Shown here: in pieces, positions 24,548 to 33,368 of the stretch
Layout of the letters: each line of letters starts with the position of its first letter
Numbering within the stretch: the stretch's first letter is position 1
Origin: Bryobacteraceae bacterium
Lineage (GTDB): Bacteria > Acidobacteriota > Terriglobia > Bryobacterales > Bryobacteraceae
Length of the DNA: 37,506 bases
Reading direction: 5' to 3'
Assembly: GCA_030041985.1 (NCBI GenBank)
Contig: JASIAM010000207.1
Location: 1 to 37,506 of the forward strand
Notes under the pieces: model-generated
Told to the model about the DNA's origin: nothing
The model's database searches: none
Seen by the model: only the letters and a program-made list of their open reading frames with translations
Made by a program: the position numbers and the translations under genes

Positions 24548-24775
24548 GTGAGTACTAACGGTCAAGAAAAGGTGCGCGCGCTTATGGCCGCCGGAAGAAT
24601 ATTCTGCATTACCTGCCTCGGTGAAGGCTGCACGGCCAAGTGCAAATTTGTGCGGCCGGGCTGTGGCGGCCGGTGCGGCGCGATCGAGACCCGGAGTCAG
24701 CCGCGGCAGAAACGACTGGTGGTCATTAATGAGCGGCGCGCCGTGTCAAAGTCCACCGCAAGCCGAGGTTTATAA
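24548..24775 (+). CDS. Small cysteine-rich protein of unknown function
   Basis: A 75-residue frame starting at GTG 24548, with AGGG spaced 8 bases before it. It lies 34 bases after the anti-sigma stop, so it probably shares that transcript. Six cysteines in 24 residues (C20, C23, C28, C32, C39, C43) form a CX2CX4CX3CX6CX3C pattern, which suggests a zinc or iron-sulfur site; the C-terminal 30 residues are basic. I do not recognise a family. The cysteine clustering makes a real gene more likely than chance, but this is not certain. Confidence 0.5.
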   Translation: MSTNGQEKVRALMAAGRIFCITCLGEGCTAKCKFVRPGCGGRCGAIETRSQPRQKRLVVINERRAVSKSTASRGL

Positions 24776-24819
24776 CCGTTGGACTGCAGCCGCAGATAGC
24801 GTTCGCTAAGATTGGGAGA

Positions 24820-25680
24820 GTGAATCCCGAACAAGCGGCAGCAGAGGCGAAGCCAGCGGAGCAGGCTACGGAGCCCGTCGAGCCGCATCCGGCCTGGCAC
24901 CGCGTACAACTCGCCCGGCACCCCAAACGTCCCCACGCCCTAGACTACATCCAGCGCCTGTTCCCCGATTTCCAGGAAATCCACGGGGATCGCGCATTTG
25001 GGGATGATGCGGCCATCGTAGCCGGCCTCGGAGAGTTTGAAAATCGGCCGGTAGCCGTGATAGCGGAACAAAAGGGCCGCGATACCAAACAAAAACTGTA
25101 CCGGAATTTCGGCATGCCGAAGCCGGAAGGATACCGCAAGGCGCTTCGCGTAATGCAATTGGCGGCGAAATTCCGGCGGCCGGTGATCACCCTGCTGGAT
25201 ACGCCGGGCGCCTATCCCGGTATCGATGCCGAAGAGCGCGGGCAGGCCGAAGCGATAGCACGCAACCTCCGGGAGATGGCCCGATTGCCGGCCGCGGTGA
25301 TCGCCGTCTGTATTGGGGAAGGCGGCAGCGGTGGCGCGCTCGCTTTAGGCGTGGGCAACGTTGTTCTAATGCTCGAAAACGCCGTCTACAGTGTCATTTC
25401 TCCGGAAAGCTGCGCTGCCATTATCTATCGGGACTCCGGCAAGGCAGAACTGGCCGCCGCCGCCCTTCGTCTGACGGCTGAAGATCTCCACGGCTTCGGG
25501 TTGATCGACGGCATCGTCGCGGAGCCTCCTGGTGGCGCCCAGGAAAATCCCGATGCCGCTGCCGCACTGCTACGCGAATCGCTGCGCCGCCATCTGGACA
25601 AGCTGGCCTCTTTGCCTGCAGAACAGCTTGTGGAACAACGATATACCAAGTTCCGCAACATGGGGAATTTCTTCGCATGA
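24820..25680 (+). CDS. accA: Acetyl-CoA carboxylase carboxyltransferase subunit alpha
   Basis: A 286-residue subunit that, with AccD, moves carboxyl from biotin to acetyl-CoA to give malonyl-CoA for fatty-acid synthesis. Family marks are [35 protein letters not shown], the crotonase-type core [20 protein letters not shown], and the oxyanion glycines in [15 protein letters not shown], then [13 protein letters not shown]. It is shorter than E. coli AccA (319 residues): the N-terminal helical segment before the [10 protein letters not shown] motif is reduced to about 25 residues rich in Ala, Glu and Pro. Start is GTG 24820 with a GGGAG just before it. It is translationally coupled to the next gene by an ATGA overlap. 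Confidence 0.95.
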   Translation: MNPEQAAAEAKPAEQATEPVEPHPAWHRVQLARHPKRPHALDYIQRLFPDFQEIHGDRAFGDDAAIVAGLGEFENRPVAVIAEQKGRDTKQKLYRNFGMPKPEGYRKALRVMQLAAKFRRPVITLLDTPGAYPGIDAEERGQAEAIARNLREMARLPAAVIAVCIGEGGSGGALALGVGNVVLMLENAVYSVISPESCAAIIYRDSGKAELAAAALRLTAEDLHGFGLIDGIVAEPPGGAQENPDAAAALLRESLRRHLDKLASLPAEQLVEQRYTKFRNMGNFFA

Positions 25681-25958
25681 AAACCACAACTCTATTGGGG
25701 ATCGGCTTTGTCGTGGCAGTTCTGGCGGTTATCGTTTTGTCCACCTTCCGCCAGCAGCGTGTGAGCTGCCGGGTTTGCGTAACCTTCAATGGCCGCCGCG
25801 ACTGCCGGACCGCTTCGGCCACCAGCCGCCAGGAAGCGCAGAGGACCGCGGTCAGCAATGCCTGCGGGCTGCTCGCCAGCGGCGTAACGGAATCTATACA
25901 GTGTGAGAACACCAAGCCCGATTCCGTTGAGTGGATCGCTCCGGGATCCGGGAATTGA
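25677..25958 (+). CDS. Small membrane-anchored or secreted protein, unknown
   Basis: A 93-residue protein whose start overlaps the accA stop (ATGA). One hydrophobic helix or signal segment lies at about 5-22 ([17 protein letters not shown]), followed by a small outer domain with four cysteines (C31, C34, C42, C63) and a fifth near the end (C76). The [19 protein letters not shown] segment would allow disulfides outside the membrane. I do not recognise the family. The coupling to accA suggests expression with fatty-acid synthesis but no defined role. Confidence 0.65.
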   Translation: MKTTTLLGIGFVVAVLAVIVLSTFRQQRVSCRVCVTFNGRRDCRTASATSRQEAQRTAVSNACGLLASGVTESIQCENTKPDSVEWIAPGSGN

Positions 25959-26137
25959 TCATTACCCCGCTAATATTCGGGCTATTCGGCCGTCTAAAGG
26001 TGCAGGCGTGCTCTGTCAACTGCCATCTCCGGCGAAGCCAATATCGGGTTGTGAGATATTAAGTAAGAGAGATTGAACTCCCGCAAAGGTGAAGTCGTCT
26101 AATGCTTTGACAGCTTTCGCCGGGGGTAATTCGCGCT

Positions 26138-27556
26138 GTGAAGACAAAAACGAAGATTGCGATTCTGCTAGTAGCGCTGGTACTTGCCGGAGTGGGCATT
26201 TATGCCAGCACGGTATACGCGAGGCGCGGCGTGGTCACCGTCCAGACGGCTCGCGTGGTGCGCCAGGATCTGGTCAGCCAGGTAACCGCATCCGGCGAAA
26301 TCAAACCCAAGGAGTATATCAACATCGGCGCTAGCGCCGTGGGCCAGATTGCCGAAGTGCTGGTAAAGGAGGGAGAACGCGTCCACAAAGGGCAATTACT
26401 GGCGCGCATTGAAGATATCCAGCCCGCGGCGGACGTGCAAGCGCAGAAGGCGACCATCAGCGCCGCTCAAGCCGATTCCTCCGCCGCGGAAGCAGCTCTC
26501 CAGGCAGCCGACGAAAACATTCGGACCGCGCAGGCGGATGTCGACAAGAACAAAGCGGACTTGGCGCGCATGAAATCCGATTTGGACCGCGCCACATCCT
26601 TATATAAAGATCAGCTCATGGCCGCGCAGGATTACGAATTGAAGAAGGCCGACTATGATGCCCAGCTTGCGATGGTGCGTCAATCAGAGGCCAAGGTGGT
26701 CCAGGCCAAGGCCCAGCGCGAGGAGAATGCCGCCCAACTTGCTTCGGCTCAGCGGCACGTGACGCAGGCGCAGGCGAACCTCACCCGCTTTTCGGACGTG
26801 CTGGAGAAATACAATGCCTTCGCACCGCGGGATGGCGTAATTACAGACCTGCCGGTGCGTGTCGGCGAAACCGTGGTCCCCGGTATCCAGAATTCTTCCG
26901 GCAGCACCATCATGACCTTGGCCGATACGTCGCTCATCACCGCGGAGCTTCGCGTTGATGAAGCCGACATCGTGAACGTGAAGCTCAACCAACTGGCCGA
27001 CATCACCATTGACGCGATTCCCAATCGCACCTTCCACGGCCATGTCACGGAAATCGGCAATATGGCACTGGTGCGCTCCACTGGCCAGGTGGCTTCGCAA
27101 AGCGCCGTCTCCAGCCAGGAGGCCAAGGATTTTAAAGTGGTGATTGTCATCGACAACCCGCCGGAAGAGGCACGGCCGGGGCTCTCTTGCACTGCCAAGA
27201 TCACTACGGCGACCCACCAGAACGTGCTGACCATACCAATCCAAGCTTTAACCGTCCGGCAGCGTGGCGATCTTGAGGTCAAACCGGAAAGAGGCGCCGC
27301 ACAAGCCGCTGCGGCGATTGATCCGGTAGCCGAAAAGCAGCGCAAAGAAGAGATCCAGGGAGTCTTCGTGGTCAGCAACGGAAAGGCCGAGTTTCACCAA
27401 GTCGATACCGGTATTACTGGTACCACCGATATCGAGGTGCTCAGCGGGTTGAAGCAGAATGACCAGATCATCACCGGCACCTACCAGGTGATTCGCACGC
27501 TCCGCAATCTGGCCGGGGTGCAAGTCGACAACCGCACCCTACAGCCGAGCAGCTAG
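26138..27556 (+). CDS. Membrane-fusion (MacA/HlyD-type) periplasmic adaptor
   Basis: A 472-residue adaptor of tripartite ABC efflux pumps. An N-terminal membrane anchor lies at about 7-25. A biotinyl-lipoyl-like domain follows (VTASGEIKPKEYINIGASAVGQI to GQLLARIE), then a long alpha-helical hairpin at about 100-230 rich in Ala, Gln and Asp. The second lipoyl half (YNAFAPRDGVITDLPVRVGETV) and beta-barrel and membrane-proximal domains complete it. Start GTG 26138 places the anchor at the N-terminus. The gene is followed after 60 bases by a MacB/LolD-type ATPase. No permease or outer-membrane channel gene follows in this operon. Confidence 0.9.
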   Translation: MKTKTKIAILLVALVLAGVGIYASTVYARRGVVTVQTARVVRQDLVSQVTASGEIKPKEYINIGASAVGQIAEVLVKEGERVHKGQLLARIEDIQPAADVQAQKATISAAQADSSAAEAALQAADENIRTAQADVDKNKADLARMKSDLDRATSLYKDQLMAAQDYELKKADYDAQLAMVRQSEAKVVQAKAQREENAAQLASAQRHVTQAQANLTRFSDVLEKYNAFAPRDGVITDLPVRVGETVVPGIQNSSGSTIMTLADTSLITAELRVDEADIVNVKLNQLADITIDAIPNRTFHGHVTEIGNMALVRSTGQVASQSAVSSQEAKDFKVVIVIDNPPEEARPGLSCTAKITTATHQNVLTIPIQALTVRQRGDLEVKPERGAAQAAAAIDPVAEKQRKEEIQGVFVVSNGKAEFHQVDTGITGTTDIEVLSGLKQNDQIITGTYQVIRTLRNLAGVQVDNRTLQPSS

Positions 27557-27616
27557 GAAGTGACTGGTACACGCCCGGAAATTCCGCACAAGACAGCAGA
27601 CAAAACGGGAGAGCGA

Positions 27617-28360
27617 ATGGAGGCGATTGCAGAGAGCGAGCTGATTCAACGCGGTGAGGATCTGAAGCGGGACGGGATCGTTATTCGCACGTTCAATCTT
27701 TGGAAAAGCTATGTGATGGGCGACCAGCAGATCCACGCTGTCTCGGGAGTAGATATCGAGATCAAGCGGGGCGAGTATGTCGCCATCATGGGGCCATCGG
27801 GGTCCGGGAAGTCGACCCTGATGAATTTAATCGGGTGTCTGGACACGCCCAGCAGCGGCCAGTATTACATCAACGGAAACCTGGTGAGCGAGATGACCGA
27901 CGACGAACTGGCGCGCATCCGCAACAAGGAAGTGGGGTTCGTATTCCAGACTTTCAACCTGTTGCCGCGGGCCACGGCGCTGCACAACGTGGAGTTGCCT
28001 CTCATCTATGCCGGGCTTTCCTCAGACAAGCGCATCGAGAAGGCCAAAGAGGCCCTGCGTGCAGTAGACCTCGAGAAGCGCGTACATCATAAGCCGAACG
28101 AACTTTCCGGCGGACAGCGGCAGCGTGTGGCCATCGCCCGCGCCCTGGTGAACCATCCTTCGATTCTGCTGGCCGATGAACCTACCGGCTCTCTCGACAC
28201 GGCCACCGGCAACGAAATCATGGCGCTGTTCGAGAAACTCTACGAACAGGGGAACACGATTGTGCTGGTGACCCACGAGCACGATATCGCATTGCACGCC
28301 CATCGCATCATTCACATCCGCGACGGTAAGGTGGAGCGGGACGAGATAGTGGGCCCGTAG
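27617..28360 (+). CDS. ABC transporter ATP-binding protein (MacB/LolD type)
   Basis: A 247-residue nucleotide-binding subunit. Walker A is GPSGSGKS at 59-66, the Q loop [16 protein letters not shown], the signature [15 protein letters not shown], Walker [12 protein letters not shown], and the switch histidine VTHEHDIA. The [19 protein letters not shown] stretch is typical of the MacB/LolD/FtsE group. ATG 27617 is chosen over GTG 27560 because GGAG is spaced 5 bases from it, while the GTG abuts its only candidate site. It should work with the adaptor gene upstream; the matching FtsX-type permease must be encoded elsewhere or is the minus-strand one at 28889-31504. Confidence 0.92.
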   Translation: MEAIAESELIQRGEDLKRDGIVIRTFNLWKSYVMGDQQIHAVSGVDIEIKRGEYVAIMGPSGSGKSTLMNLIGCLDTPSSGQYYINGNLVSEMTDDELARIRNKEVGFVFQTFNLLPRATALHNVELPLIYAGLSSDKRIEKAKEALRAVDLEKRVHHKPNELSGGQRQRVAIARALVNHPSILLADEPTGSLDTATGNEIMALFEKLYEQGNTIVLVTHEHDIALHAHRIIHIRDGKVERDEIVGP

Positions 28361-28371
28361 GGCCGGACTGC

Positions 28372-28596
28372 ATGGAAGTTCATTTCACACCGGATAAGGA
28401 AGCGCGTCTACAGCAAGTCGCGTCGCAACTCGGCAAAGATCCCGAGCAGGTCGTTGAAGAGGCCGTTGACCGCCTGCTCGCATATGAGGAGGGCTTTCTT
28501 GCGGCGGTCGAAGAGGGACGTGCATCCGCGCGCCGCGGCGACTTACTGGAACACGATGAGGTGGTCGAGCGCATCGAGCAGATTTTGCGCTCGTGA
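28372..28596 (+). CDS. Type II antitoxin (ParD/RelB-like)
   Basis: A 74-residue acidic helical protein. MEVHFTPDKEARLQQVAS begins with a short strand and helix of the ribbon-helix-helix type, and the C-terminal half (GRASARRGDLLEHDEVVERIEQIL) is the toxin-binding tail. It is 11 bases after the ABC ATPase gene and its stop overlaps the toxin ATG by one base, the usual order and coupling for a toxin-antitoxin pair. It would neutralise the toxin and repress its own promoter. The family is inferred from partner and size more than from a firm motif. Confidence 0.8.
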   Translation: MEVHFTPDKEARLQQVASQLGKDPEQVVEEAVDRLLAYEEGFLAAVEEGRASARRGDLLEHDEVVERIEQILRS

Positions 28597-28871
28597 TGAA
28601 AGTCCGCTGGACGACCAATGCGGCGAATGACCTTGCCCGAATCGTTGCGCGGATTAAAGAAGATAACCCTGCCGCAGCGCAACGAATAGCCAGAATCATT
28701 TACGGCGCGGTTGCAGGCTTGCGCCAGTTCCCAAATGCCGGCCGCAAAGGCTTGGCTCAGAATACACGCGAGCTGGTATTCCCGCCTTGGCCCTATATCG
28801 CCGTGTACGAAATCATCGAAGAGTGTGTCCATGTGCTTCGCATACGGCACTCTTCCCAGAATTGGCCCTAG
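28596..28871 (+). CDS. Type II toxin of the RelE/ParE superfamily
   Basis: A 91-residue protein with the RelE/ParE fold pattern: VRWTTNAANDLARIVARI, a helix with AAAQRIARIIYGAVAGLRQFPNAGRKG, then strands LVFPPWPYIAVYEI and VHVLRIRHSSQNWP. The FPNAGR and the terminal IRH-W motif are those of ParE-like toxins, which act on DNA gyrase or, in RelE forms, cut mRNA at the ribosome. The target here cannot be told from sequence. ATG 28596 gives a one-base overlap with the antitoxin stop (TGATG); GTG 28593 is the alternative. It converges on the permease gene with a 17-base gap. Confidence 0.88.
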   Translation: MKVRWTTNAANDLARIVARIKEDNPAAAQRIARIIYGAVAGLRQFPNAGRKGLAQNTRELVFPPWPYIAVYEIIEECVHVLRIRHSSQNWP

Positions 28872-28888
28872 CGGCGCCTTAGCCCACC

Positions 28889-31504
28889 TTACTCTTCCCG
28901 CAGAATCTCCAGCGGTTTGCGGCCAAGGACGGGGAAGCAGGCCGCCCATCCCGCGGCGGCCGCCAAAGCAGCGGCCACAATGATGGCCACGCCGCTCGAC
29001 ACGGGATCGAAGCGGAATTCAATCTGCATCAGGAACTTCAGAATCATTGCCGCGAATCCGCTGGCCAGCAGGCTGCCCATCACCCCGGCTACTGCGCCCA
29101 GCACCAGGAATTCCACCGAGAAAATGCCGGCGATGCGCCGCCGCGTAGCGCCCAGCGTTTTCAGGATCACCACTTCCCGTATGCGGCGGAAGCGCGTGCC
29201 GGCTATGCTCGAAGCCAGCATCACAGCGCCCGCCAATATCGTAAACGCGGAAATAAAACGGACCACCAGCGCGATGCGGTCCACCACCTCTTCCACCGTC
29301 TGCATCACATCCGCCATGTTAACCACGGTGACTGTAGGAAAGCGTTCGTATAGCACGCGCTGGAGCGAAGCCACGGCGGCCGGGCTGACACGGACAGTGC
29401 CGTAATAAATCGCCGGGAACCCATCGAGCGGGCCCGGATTGAAAAGAAACTCAAAACGTCCGGACATCCGCAAGGACTCGGCGCGTTCCACGCATGCCAC
29501 GCGCGTGCGCAGGTTACGATTCCAGATATTCCAATCCACCAGCGAACCCGCTTTTAAATTCAGGATGTGAGCCGTTTCCTCGTTTACGCAAACGAGAGCC
29601 GCGCGTTCGCCGGGTTTCCACCAGGCCCCGCCGAGTATTTCCATTTCGGGAGGCTTCTCGTTCAAGGTCGTAACGGAACGGGTGCGCAGAAAGCGGCGGC
29701 CCCACTCGCGCAGTGGCAGCCGCCCGATCGGAACGCCATTGACCGCAGTGATGCGTGCCGCCACTGCGCCGGTAATCTCCGGCGAACTCGCTACCCCCTC
29801 GTGTTTCCCAATCAAATCGGTGATTGCCTCGCGGTCAGCCGCGGGCACGTCGAGCAGAAACACGTTGGGGGCGCCTGGCGGTGCGCTGGCGCGCATCTGC
29901 TTGAGCAGCGCGCTCTCCACCAGAAACACGGTCAACGTAAACATAACGCCGATGCCGAGCGCCACCACTGCCGCCGGAGCCTGGTTCCCCGGCCGGTACA
30001 AGTTGGCAATTCCATGACGAAAAGCGCCGGGCAACCTGTGGCCCGCGTAGCGCGAAATGAGACGAACCGCGCGCAATAACATCCAGGCGCACGCGGCCAA
30101 GGCAGCCACCCCTCCAGCCAATCCCAAGGTAAAGTAGAAACCGGTGCGGAGGGCCTGCCGGATGCCGCCATCGGTCAGTGTGGCGGCAATGATTCCCGTT
30201 CCCACGAGAATGGCGCACCCTGCCAGAAGAGCGGGACGGGCCTCGGGCGAAAGCCAGCCCCGGCGGCGCCCGGCAGCTTCTACCTCCATATCGCGCCGCA
30301 GAATTTGCGCCGGCCGGATGGAGCGGATGCCCAATAGCGGCGGCACGGTGAAGAGCAACGTCACCAGGCAAGCGATGGCCACGCCCTGGGCTGCAGGCCA
30401 CAGCGCGATGCCGCTCGCTACGGGCAGCGGCAGGTAGCGGGCGAGCAAAGACGGAAATACCGAAGAAATCGCGGTGCCGAGCACAACTCCGAGAAGGCCG
30501 CCGCCCAGACCGAGCAGCAGCGTTTGCGCCACGTAAATGCGGATGACCTGCCCCGACCGCGCGCCCACGCACTTCATTACCGCGATCGAATCCATTCGCT
30601 GCTGCAGGTGCCCGTGCATCGCACTGGCCACGCCCATCGCCCCGATCACCAGGGCGATCAAACCGATCAGGCTGAGAAAGGTGGTGGAGCGGTCCAGGCC
30701 GCGCGTAATGATAGGGTGAGTCTCGGTGTAGTCAGCGAGTGTAGCCTCCGGGAAAGTTTTTTTCAGGATGGCGCGCACTTCGGCGACACCCGGCGAACCC
30801 GAGGCGGGAAGTTTGAACAGAAACCTCTCCGAAGCGCGGCTACCTAAAGTGATGAGGCCGGTGCGGTCGAGGCCCTCACGGGTCATGAGCACCCGCGGAC
30901 CAACGTTCAGCGTGCCAGTCATCCGGTCCGGTTCGGAAGTGACTACCGCGGCGATGCGAAATTCCTGGCCGCCAATGCGAAGGCTCTCCCCAACCTTCGC
31001 ATTCAACCGCAGCAGCAGATCGCTCGAGACCGCCACCGTTTGCGCAGTAAGGGCCTCTCGCAGAGGGTAAGCCGGATCGAGGCGCACCTCGCCATAAAAA
31101 GGGTATGCCAGCGGGTCAACGGCCTTGATGGAGATGAGCACCGGATCGGCGGCCGATTGCGACGCCGCCATCGTGAGAGTCTCGGTGATCCGGGTGCGCG
31201 CCACGCCGCGTCCCGTAAGGCGATCGAGAACAGATTGCTGCTCCGGCGCGGGCAGTCCGAAGATACGCGCGGAAAGATCGCCGGCCATCAAGGTGCGCGC
31301 TTGGCGCAACAACATGTGCCGAAATGACGAGCTGAAGCCGCGCACACCTGTGAGCGCCGCGGTGCCGACAGCCACCGCCAAAACTACGAAAAGAAATTTC
31401 GTTCGCGACGCGCGCAGCTCCCGCCCGCCAATGCGGAACGCAGTCCGCCAGGGAAGGGATGGCGGGTTTGGCGGCAGCGCCGCGCTGGTGGGTTCACTCG
31501 GCAC
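28889..31504 (-). CDS. ybbP: FtsX-like ABC permease (YbbP type)
   Basis: An 871-residue permease with an N-terminal cytoplasmic stretch and one membrane helix (FLFVVLAVAVGTAALTG), a large periplasmic region, a first FtsX-type set of helices at about 280-400 (LIGLIALVIGAMGVASAM), a second set around 430-530, another periplasmic region, and a final FtsX domain at about 750-860 (FTILAGAVMLASSIAG). This doubled layout is that of E. coli YbbP, part of a putative lipid- or lipoprotein-handling exporter. The start is GTG 31504 and it overlaps the ATPase gene by 11 bases, so the two are one operon. The substrate is not established. Confidence 0.88.
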   Translation of the reverse strand: MPSEPTSAALPPNPPSLPWRTAFRIGGRELRASRTKFLFVVLAVAVGTAALTGVRGFSSSFRHMLLRQARTLMAGDLSARIFGLPAPEQQSVLDRLTGRGVARTRITETLTMAASQSAADPVLISIKAVDPLAYPFYGEVRLDPAYPLREALTAQTVAVSSDLLLRLNAKVGESLRIGGQEFRIAAVVTSEPDRMTGTLNVGPRVLMTREGLDRTGLITLGSRASERFLFKLPASGSPGVAEVRAILKKTFPEATLADYTETHPIITRGLDRSTTFLSLIGLIALVIGAMGVASAMHGHLQQRMDSIAVMKCVGARSGQVIRIYVAQTLLLGLGGGLLGVVLGTAISSVFPSLLARYLPLPVASGIALWPAAQGVAIACLVTLLFTVPPLLGIRSIRPAQILRRDMEVEAAGRRRGWLSPEARPALLAGCAILVGTGIIAATLTDGGIRQALRTGFYFTLGLAGGVAALAACAWMLLRAVRLISRYAGHRLPGAFRHGIANLYRPGNQAPAAVVALGIGVMFTLTVFLVESALLKQMRASAPPGAPNVFLLDVPAADREAITDLIGKHEGVASSPEITGAVAARITAVNGVPIGRLPLREWGRRFLRTRSVTTLNEKPPEMEILGGAWWKPGERAALVCVNEETAHILNLKAGSLVDWNIWNRNLRTRVACVERAESLRMSGRFEFLFNPGPLDGFPAIYYGTVRVSPAAVASLQRVLYERFPTVTVVNMADVMQTVEEVVDRIALVVRFISAFTILAGAVMLASSIAGTRFRRIREVVILKTLGATRRRIAGIFSVEFLVLGAVAGVMGSLLASGFAAMILKFLMQIEFRFDPVSSGVAIIVAAALAAAAGWAACFPVLGRKPLEILREE

Positions 31505-32183
31505 GGCTCACCGCCAGTTCATCCTCGAGCACCAGACCATCGCGGAGGAGGATGCGCCGGTCGGCTGAACGAGCGATCGTCTCCTCATGAGTGACCAGCA
31601 CCATCGTAGCCCCCTGCTCGCGGTTCATGCCGAGCATCAGGTCAAGCACCACGCGGCCCGTAGCCGTGTCCAGGTTTCCGGTCGGCTCATCGGCCAATAG
31701 AATCGGGGGCCGCAGCGCAAAGGCGCGGGCCAGAGCTATCCTCTGCTGTTCGCCGCCGGAAAGTTGCACGGGATAGTGGTCGCGCCGGGCGCCCAGGCCT
31801 ACACGTTCCAGCAATTCGCGCGCGCGATTATGCCCTTCCGCCCCGTTGCCTGCCAGTTCCATGGGCAGCAGCACATTCTCTTCCGCCGTGAGCGTCGGAA
31901 TCAAATGGTAGGACTGAAAAACGAACCCGATTTTTCGCCCCCGCAACAGCGCCATCTCGTCCTCACGAAGAGCCGTAATGTCTTCGCCATCCAGCAGGAT
32001 CTGGCCGCTGGTGGGCGAATCGAGGCCTGCAAGCAGCCCGAGCAGCGTGCTTTTGCCACTGCCGGAAGGTCCCATGATGGCTACGAATTGGCCGCGCGGA
32101 ATCTCGATGTTGATACCCTTCAATATGTCCACACGGTGCGTGCCCGTGGCAATGGACTTGGTCAACTCGCGAACGCGAATCAA
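31494..32183 (-). CDS. ybbA: ABC transporter ATP-binding protein (YbbA type)
   Basis: A 229-residue nucleotide-binding subunit. Walker [10 protein letters not shown] begins at 38, the Q loop is GFVFQSYHLIPTLTA, the signature LSGGEQQRIALARAF, Walker [12 protein letters not shown] and the switch histidine LVTHEETIA. The group is LolD/MacB/YbbA. Start is TTG 32183, since MIRVRELTKS is the normal family N-terminus; no good ribosome-binding site is visible. It overlaps the YbbP-type permease gene and is divergent from the tesA-like gene, with only 50 bases between starts. The ybbA-ybbP-tesA neighbourhood is also found in E. coli, which supports the assignment. Confidence 0.92.
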   Translation of the reverse strand: MIRVRELTKSIATGTHRVDILKGINIEIPRGQFVAIMGPSGSGKSTLLGLLAGLDSPTSGQILLDGEDITALREDEMALLRGRKIGFVFQSYHLIPTLTAEENVLLPMELAGNGAEGHNRARELLERVGLGARRDHYPVQLSGGEQQRIALARAFALRPPILLADEPTGNLDTATGRVVLDLMLGMNREQGATMVLVTHEETIARSADRRILLRDGLVLEDELAVSRAE

Positions 32184-32233
32184 ATTTCATTATGGCAGGC
32201 GCGTTTTGCCACGTGGCTTATGATGGCAGTCAG

Positions 32234-32881
32234 ATGAACAAGAGCAGCTTGTGGCTTCTGGTGGCCCTATTGGCAACCTCCGCGGGCATTTGCGCGCAAG
32301 CCCCCGCGGGCGCTCGGCCGAATGTTAAGGACGCGCCCCGCATCGTGTGTTTCGGCGATAGCCTGACGGCGGGATTCGGACTGGACTCAGGCCAAAGCTA
32401 TCCCGATCTGCTGCAGCAGCAACTGGATCGCCAGGGCTATCGCTATCACGTAATCAACCTGGGCATCAGCGGCGATACCACGCAGGATGGCCTGGCGCGT
32501 CTCGCGATGGTGGTCGCCGAACATCCACGAATTGTGGTGCTGGAGTTTGGCGCCAATGACGGGCTTCGCGGCCTGCCAGTCTCAGTTGCCCAAAACAACC
32601 AGGCCCGCATGATCGAAACGCTGCGCAAGGCAGGCTCGCAGGTAGTGCTGGCCGGAATGACCTTGCCGCCCAATTATGGGCCGGATTACGTCACCCGTTT
32701 CACCGCCATGTACCCGGACCTGGCCAATAAGTATCAGCTTCCGCTGATTCCGTTTTTGCTTGCGGGCGTCGCGACGAAACCGGACCTGATGCAAGCGGAC
32801 GGCCTTCATCCCAATGCCGCGGGAACTAAGCTCGTGGTCGAAAACGTGATGCGCGCGCTCCAGCCCCTCTTGCGCAGGTAG
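32234..32881 (+). CDS. tesA: SGNH-family esterase, TesA-like (arylesterase)
   Basis: A 215-residue exported hydrolase. A signal peptide covers about 1-23 (LLVALLATSAGICAQA). The SGNH blocks are present: GDSLTAGFG with nucleophile Ser43, the glycine in NLGISGDTT, the Asn in FGANDGLRG, and the Asp/His pair in QADGLHPNAAG. TesA of E. coli is a periplasmic thioesterase I/protease I/lysophospholipase. ATG 32234 is chosen because the signal peptide begins there; a frame from 32192 adds an implausible leader. It is divergent from the ybbAP-like operon and probably works near the same membrane substrates, by analogy with E. coli. Confidence 0.93.
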   Translation: MNKSSLWLLVALLATSAGICAQAPAGARPNVKDAPRIVCFGDSLTAGFGLDSGQSYPDLLQQQLDRQGYRYHVINLGISGDTTQDGLARLAMVVAEHPRIVVLEFGANDGLRGLPVSVAQNNQARMIETLRKAGSQVVLAGMTLPPNYGPDYVTRFTAMYPDLANKYQLPLIPFLLAGVATKPDLMQADGLHPNAAGTKLVVENVMRALQPLLRR

Positions 32882-32942
32882 AGCCGCGAAAACAGCCCTT
32901 GCCGTGCCGTCCGCCCATGGTAGCTTACAGTAAGAGGCGGAC

Positions 32943-33368
32943 ATGATCCGGCTATGCCCAACCTGTGGCGCGAACAATCGCGTTCCTGCGAAACACCTGT
33001 CCGATACCGGCCGCTGCGGCTCCTGCAAATCGGCCTTACCGCCGGTCTCCGAACCGATCGCGGTGGATGCGGCCGCATTCGCCGAGATCACCCGTGAAGC
33101 CAAGGTGCCCGTCCTGGTGGACTTCTGGGCGGAATGGTGCCGCCCGTGCCGCATGGCTGCGCCGGAAGTTCATGAGCTTGCGCGCGAGATGGCCGGACGG
33201 GGCTTGATCCTCAAGGTCAACACGGAAGAACACCCGGCGCTCGCGGCTCAGTTTCGAGTTCAGTCGATTCCCTATTTCGTGCTCTTGCGCCGGGGAATTA
33301 TCATCGCGGAAAAGACAGGCGTTGCTCCACGCGCAGAAATGCGGCGATGGTTCACCATGGCTGCTTAG
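32943..33368 (+). CDS. trxC: Thioredoxin 2-like protein with zinc-binding N-terminus
   Basis: A 141-residue thioredoxin of the TrxC form. Two CX2C pairs at the N-terminus (C5, C8, C25, C28) make a zinc site, then the thioredoxin fold follows with FWAEWCRPCRMAAPE. The active site is C66-R67-P68-C69 instead of the usual WCGPC, and the cis-Pro segment is SIPYFVLLRRG. It reduces protein disulfides in the cytoplasm. The Arg in the active site would shift redox potential or specificity. It converges on the DoxX-like gene with a 4-base overlap of stops. Confidence 0.92.
   Translation: MIRLCPTCGANNRVPAKHLSDTGRCGSCKSALPPVSEPIAVDAAAFAEITREAKVPVLVDFWAEWCRPCRMAAPEVHELAREMAGRGLILKVNTEEHPALAAQFRVQSIPYFVLLRRGIIIAEKTGVAPRAEMRRWFTMAA

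Noticed and set aside
28889-31504. Permease partner of the MacA/MacB-like genes at 26138-28360
   Set aside because: It lies on the opposite strand and overlaps its own YbbA-type ATPase gene, so it is better read as YbbP with YbbA.
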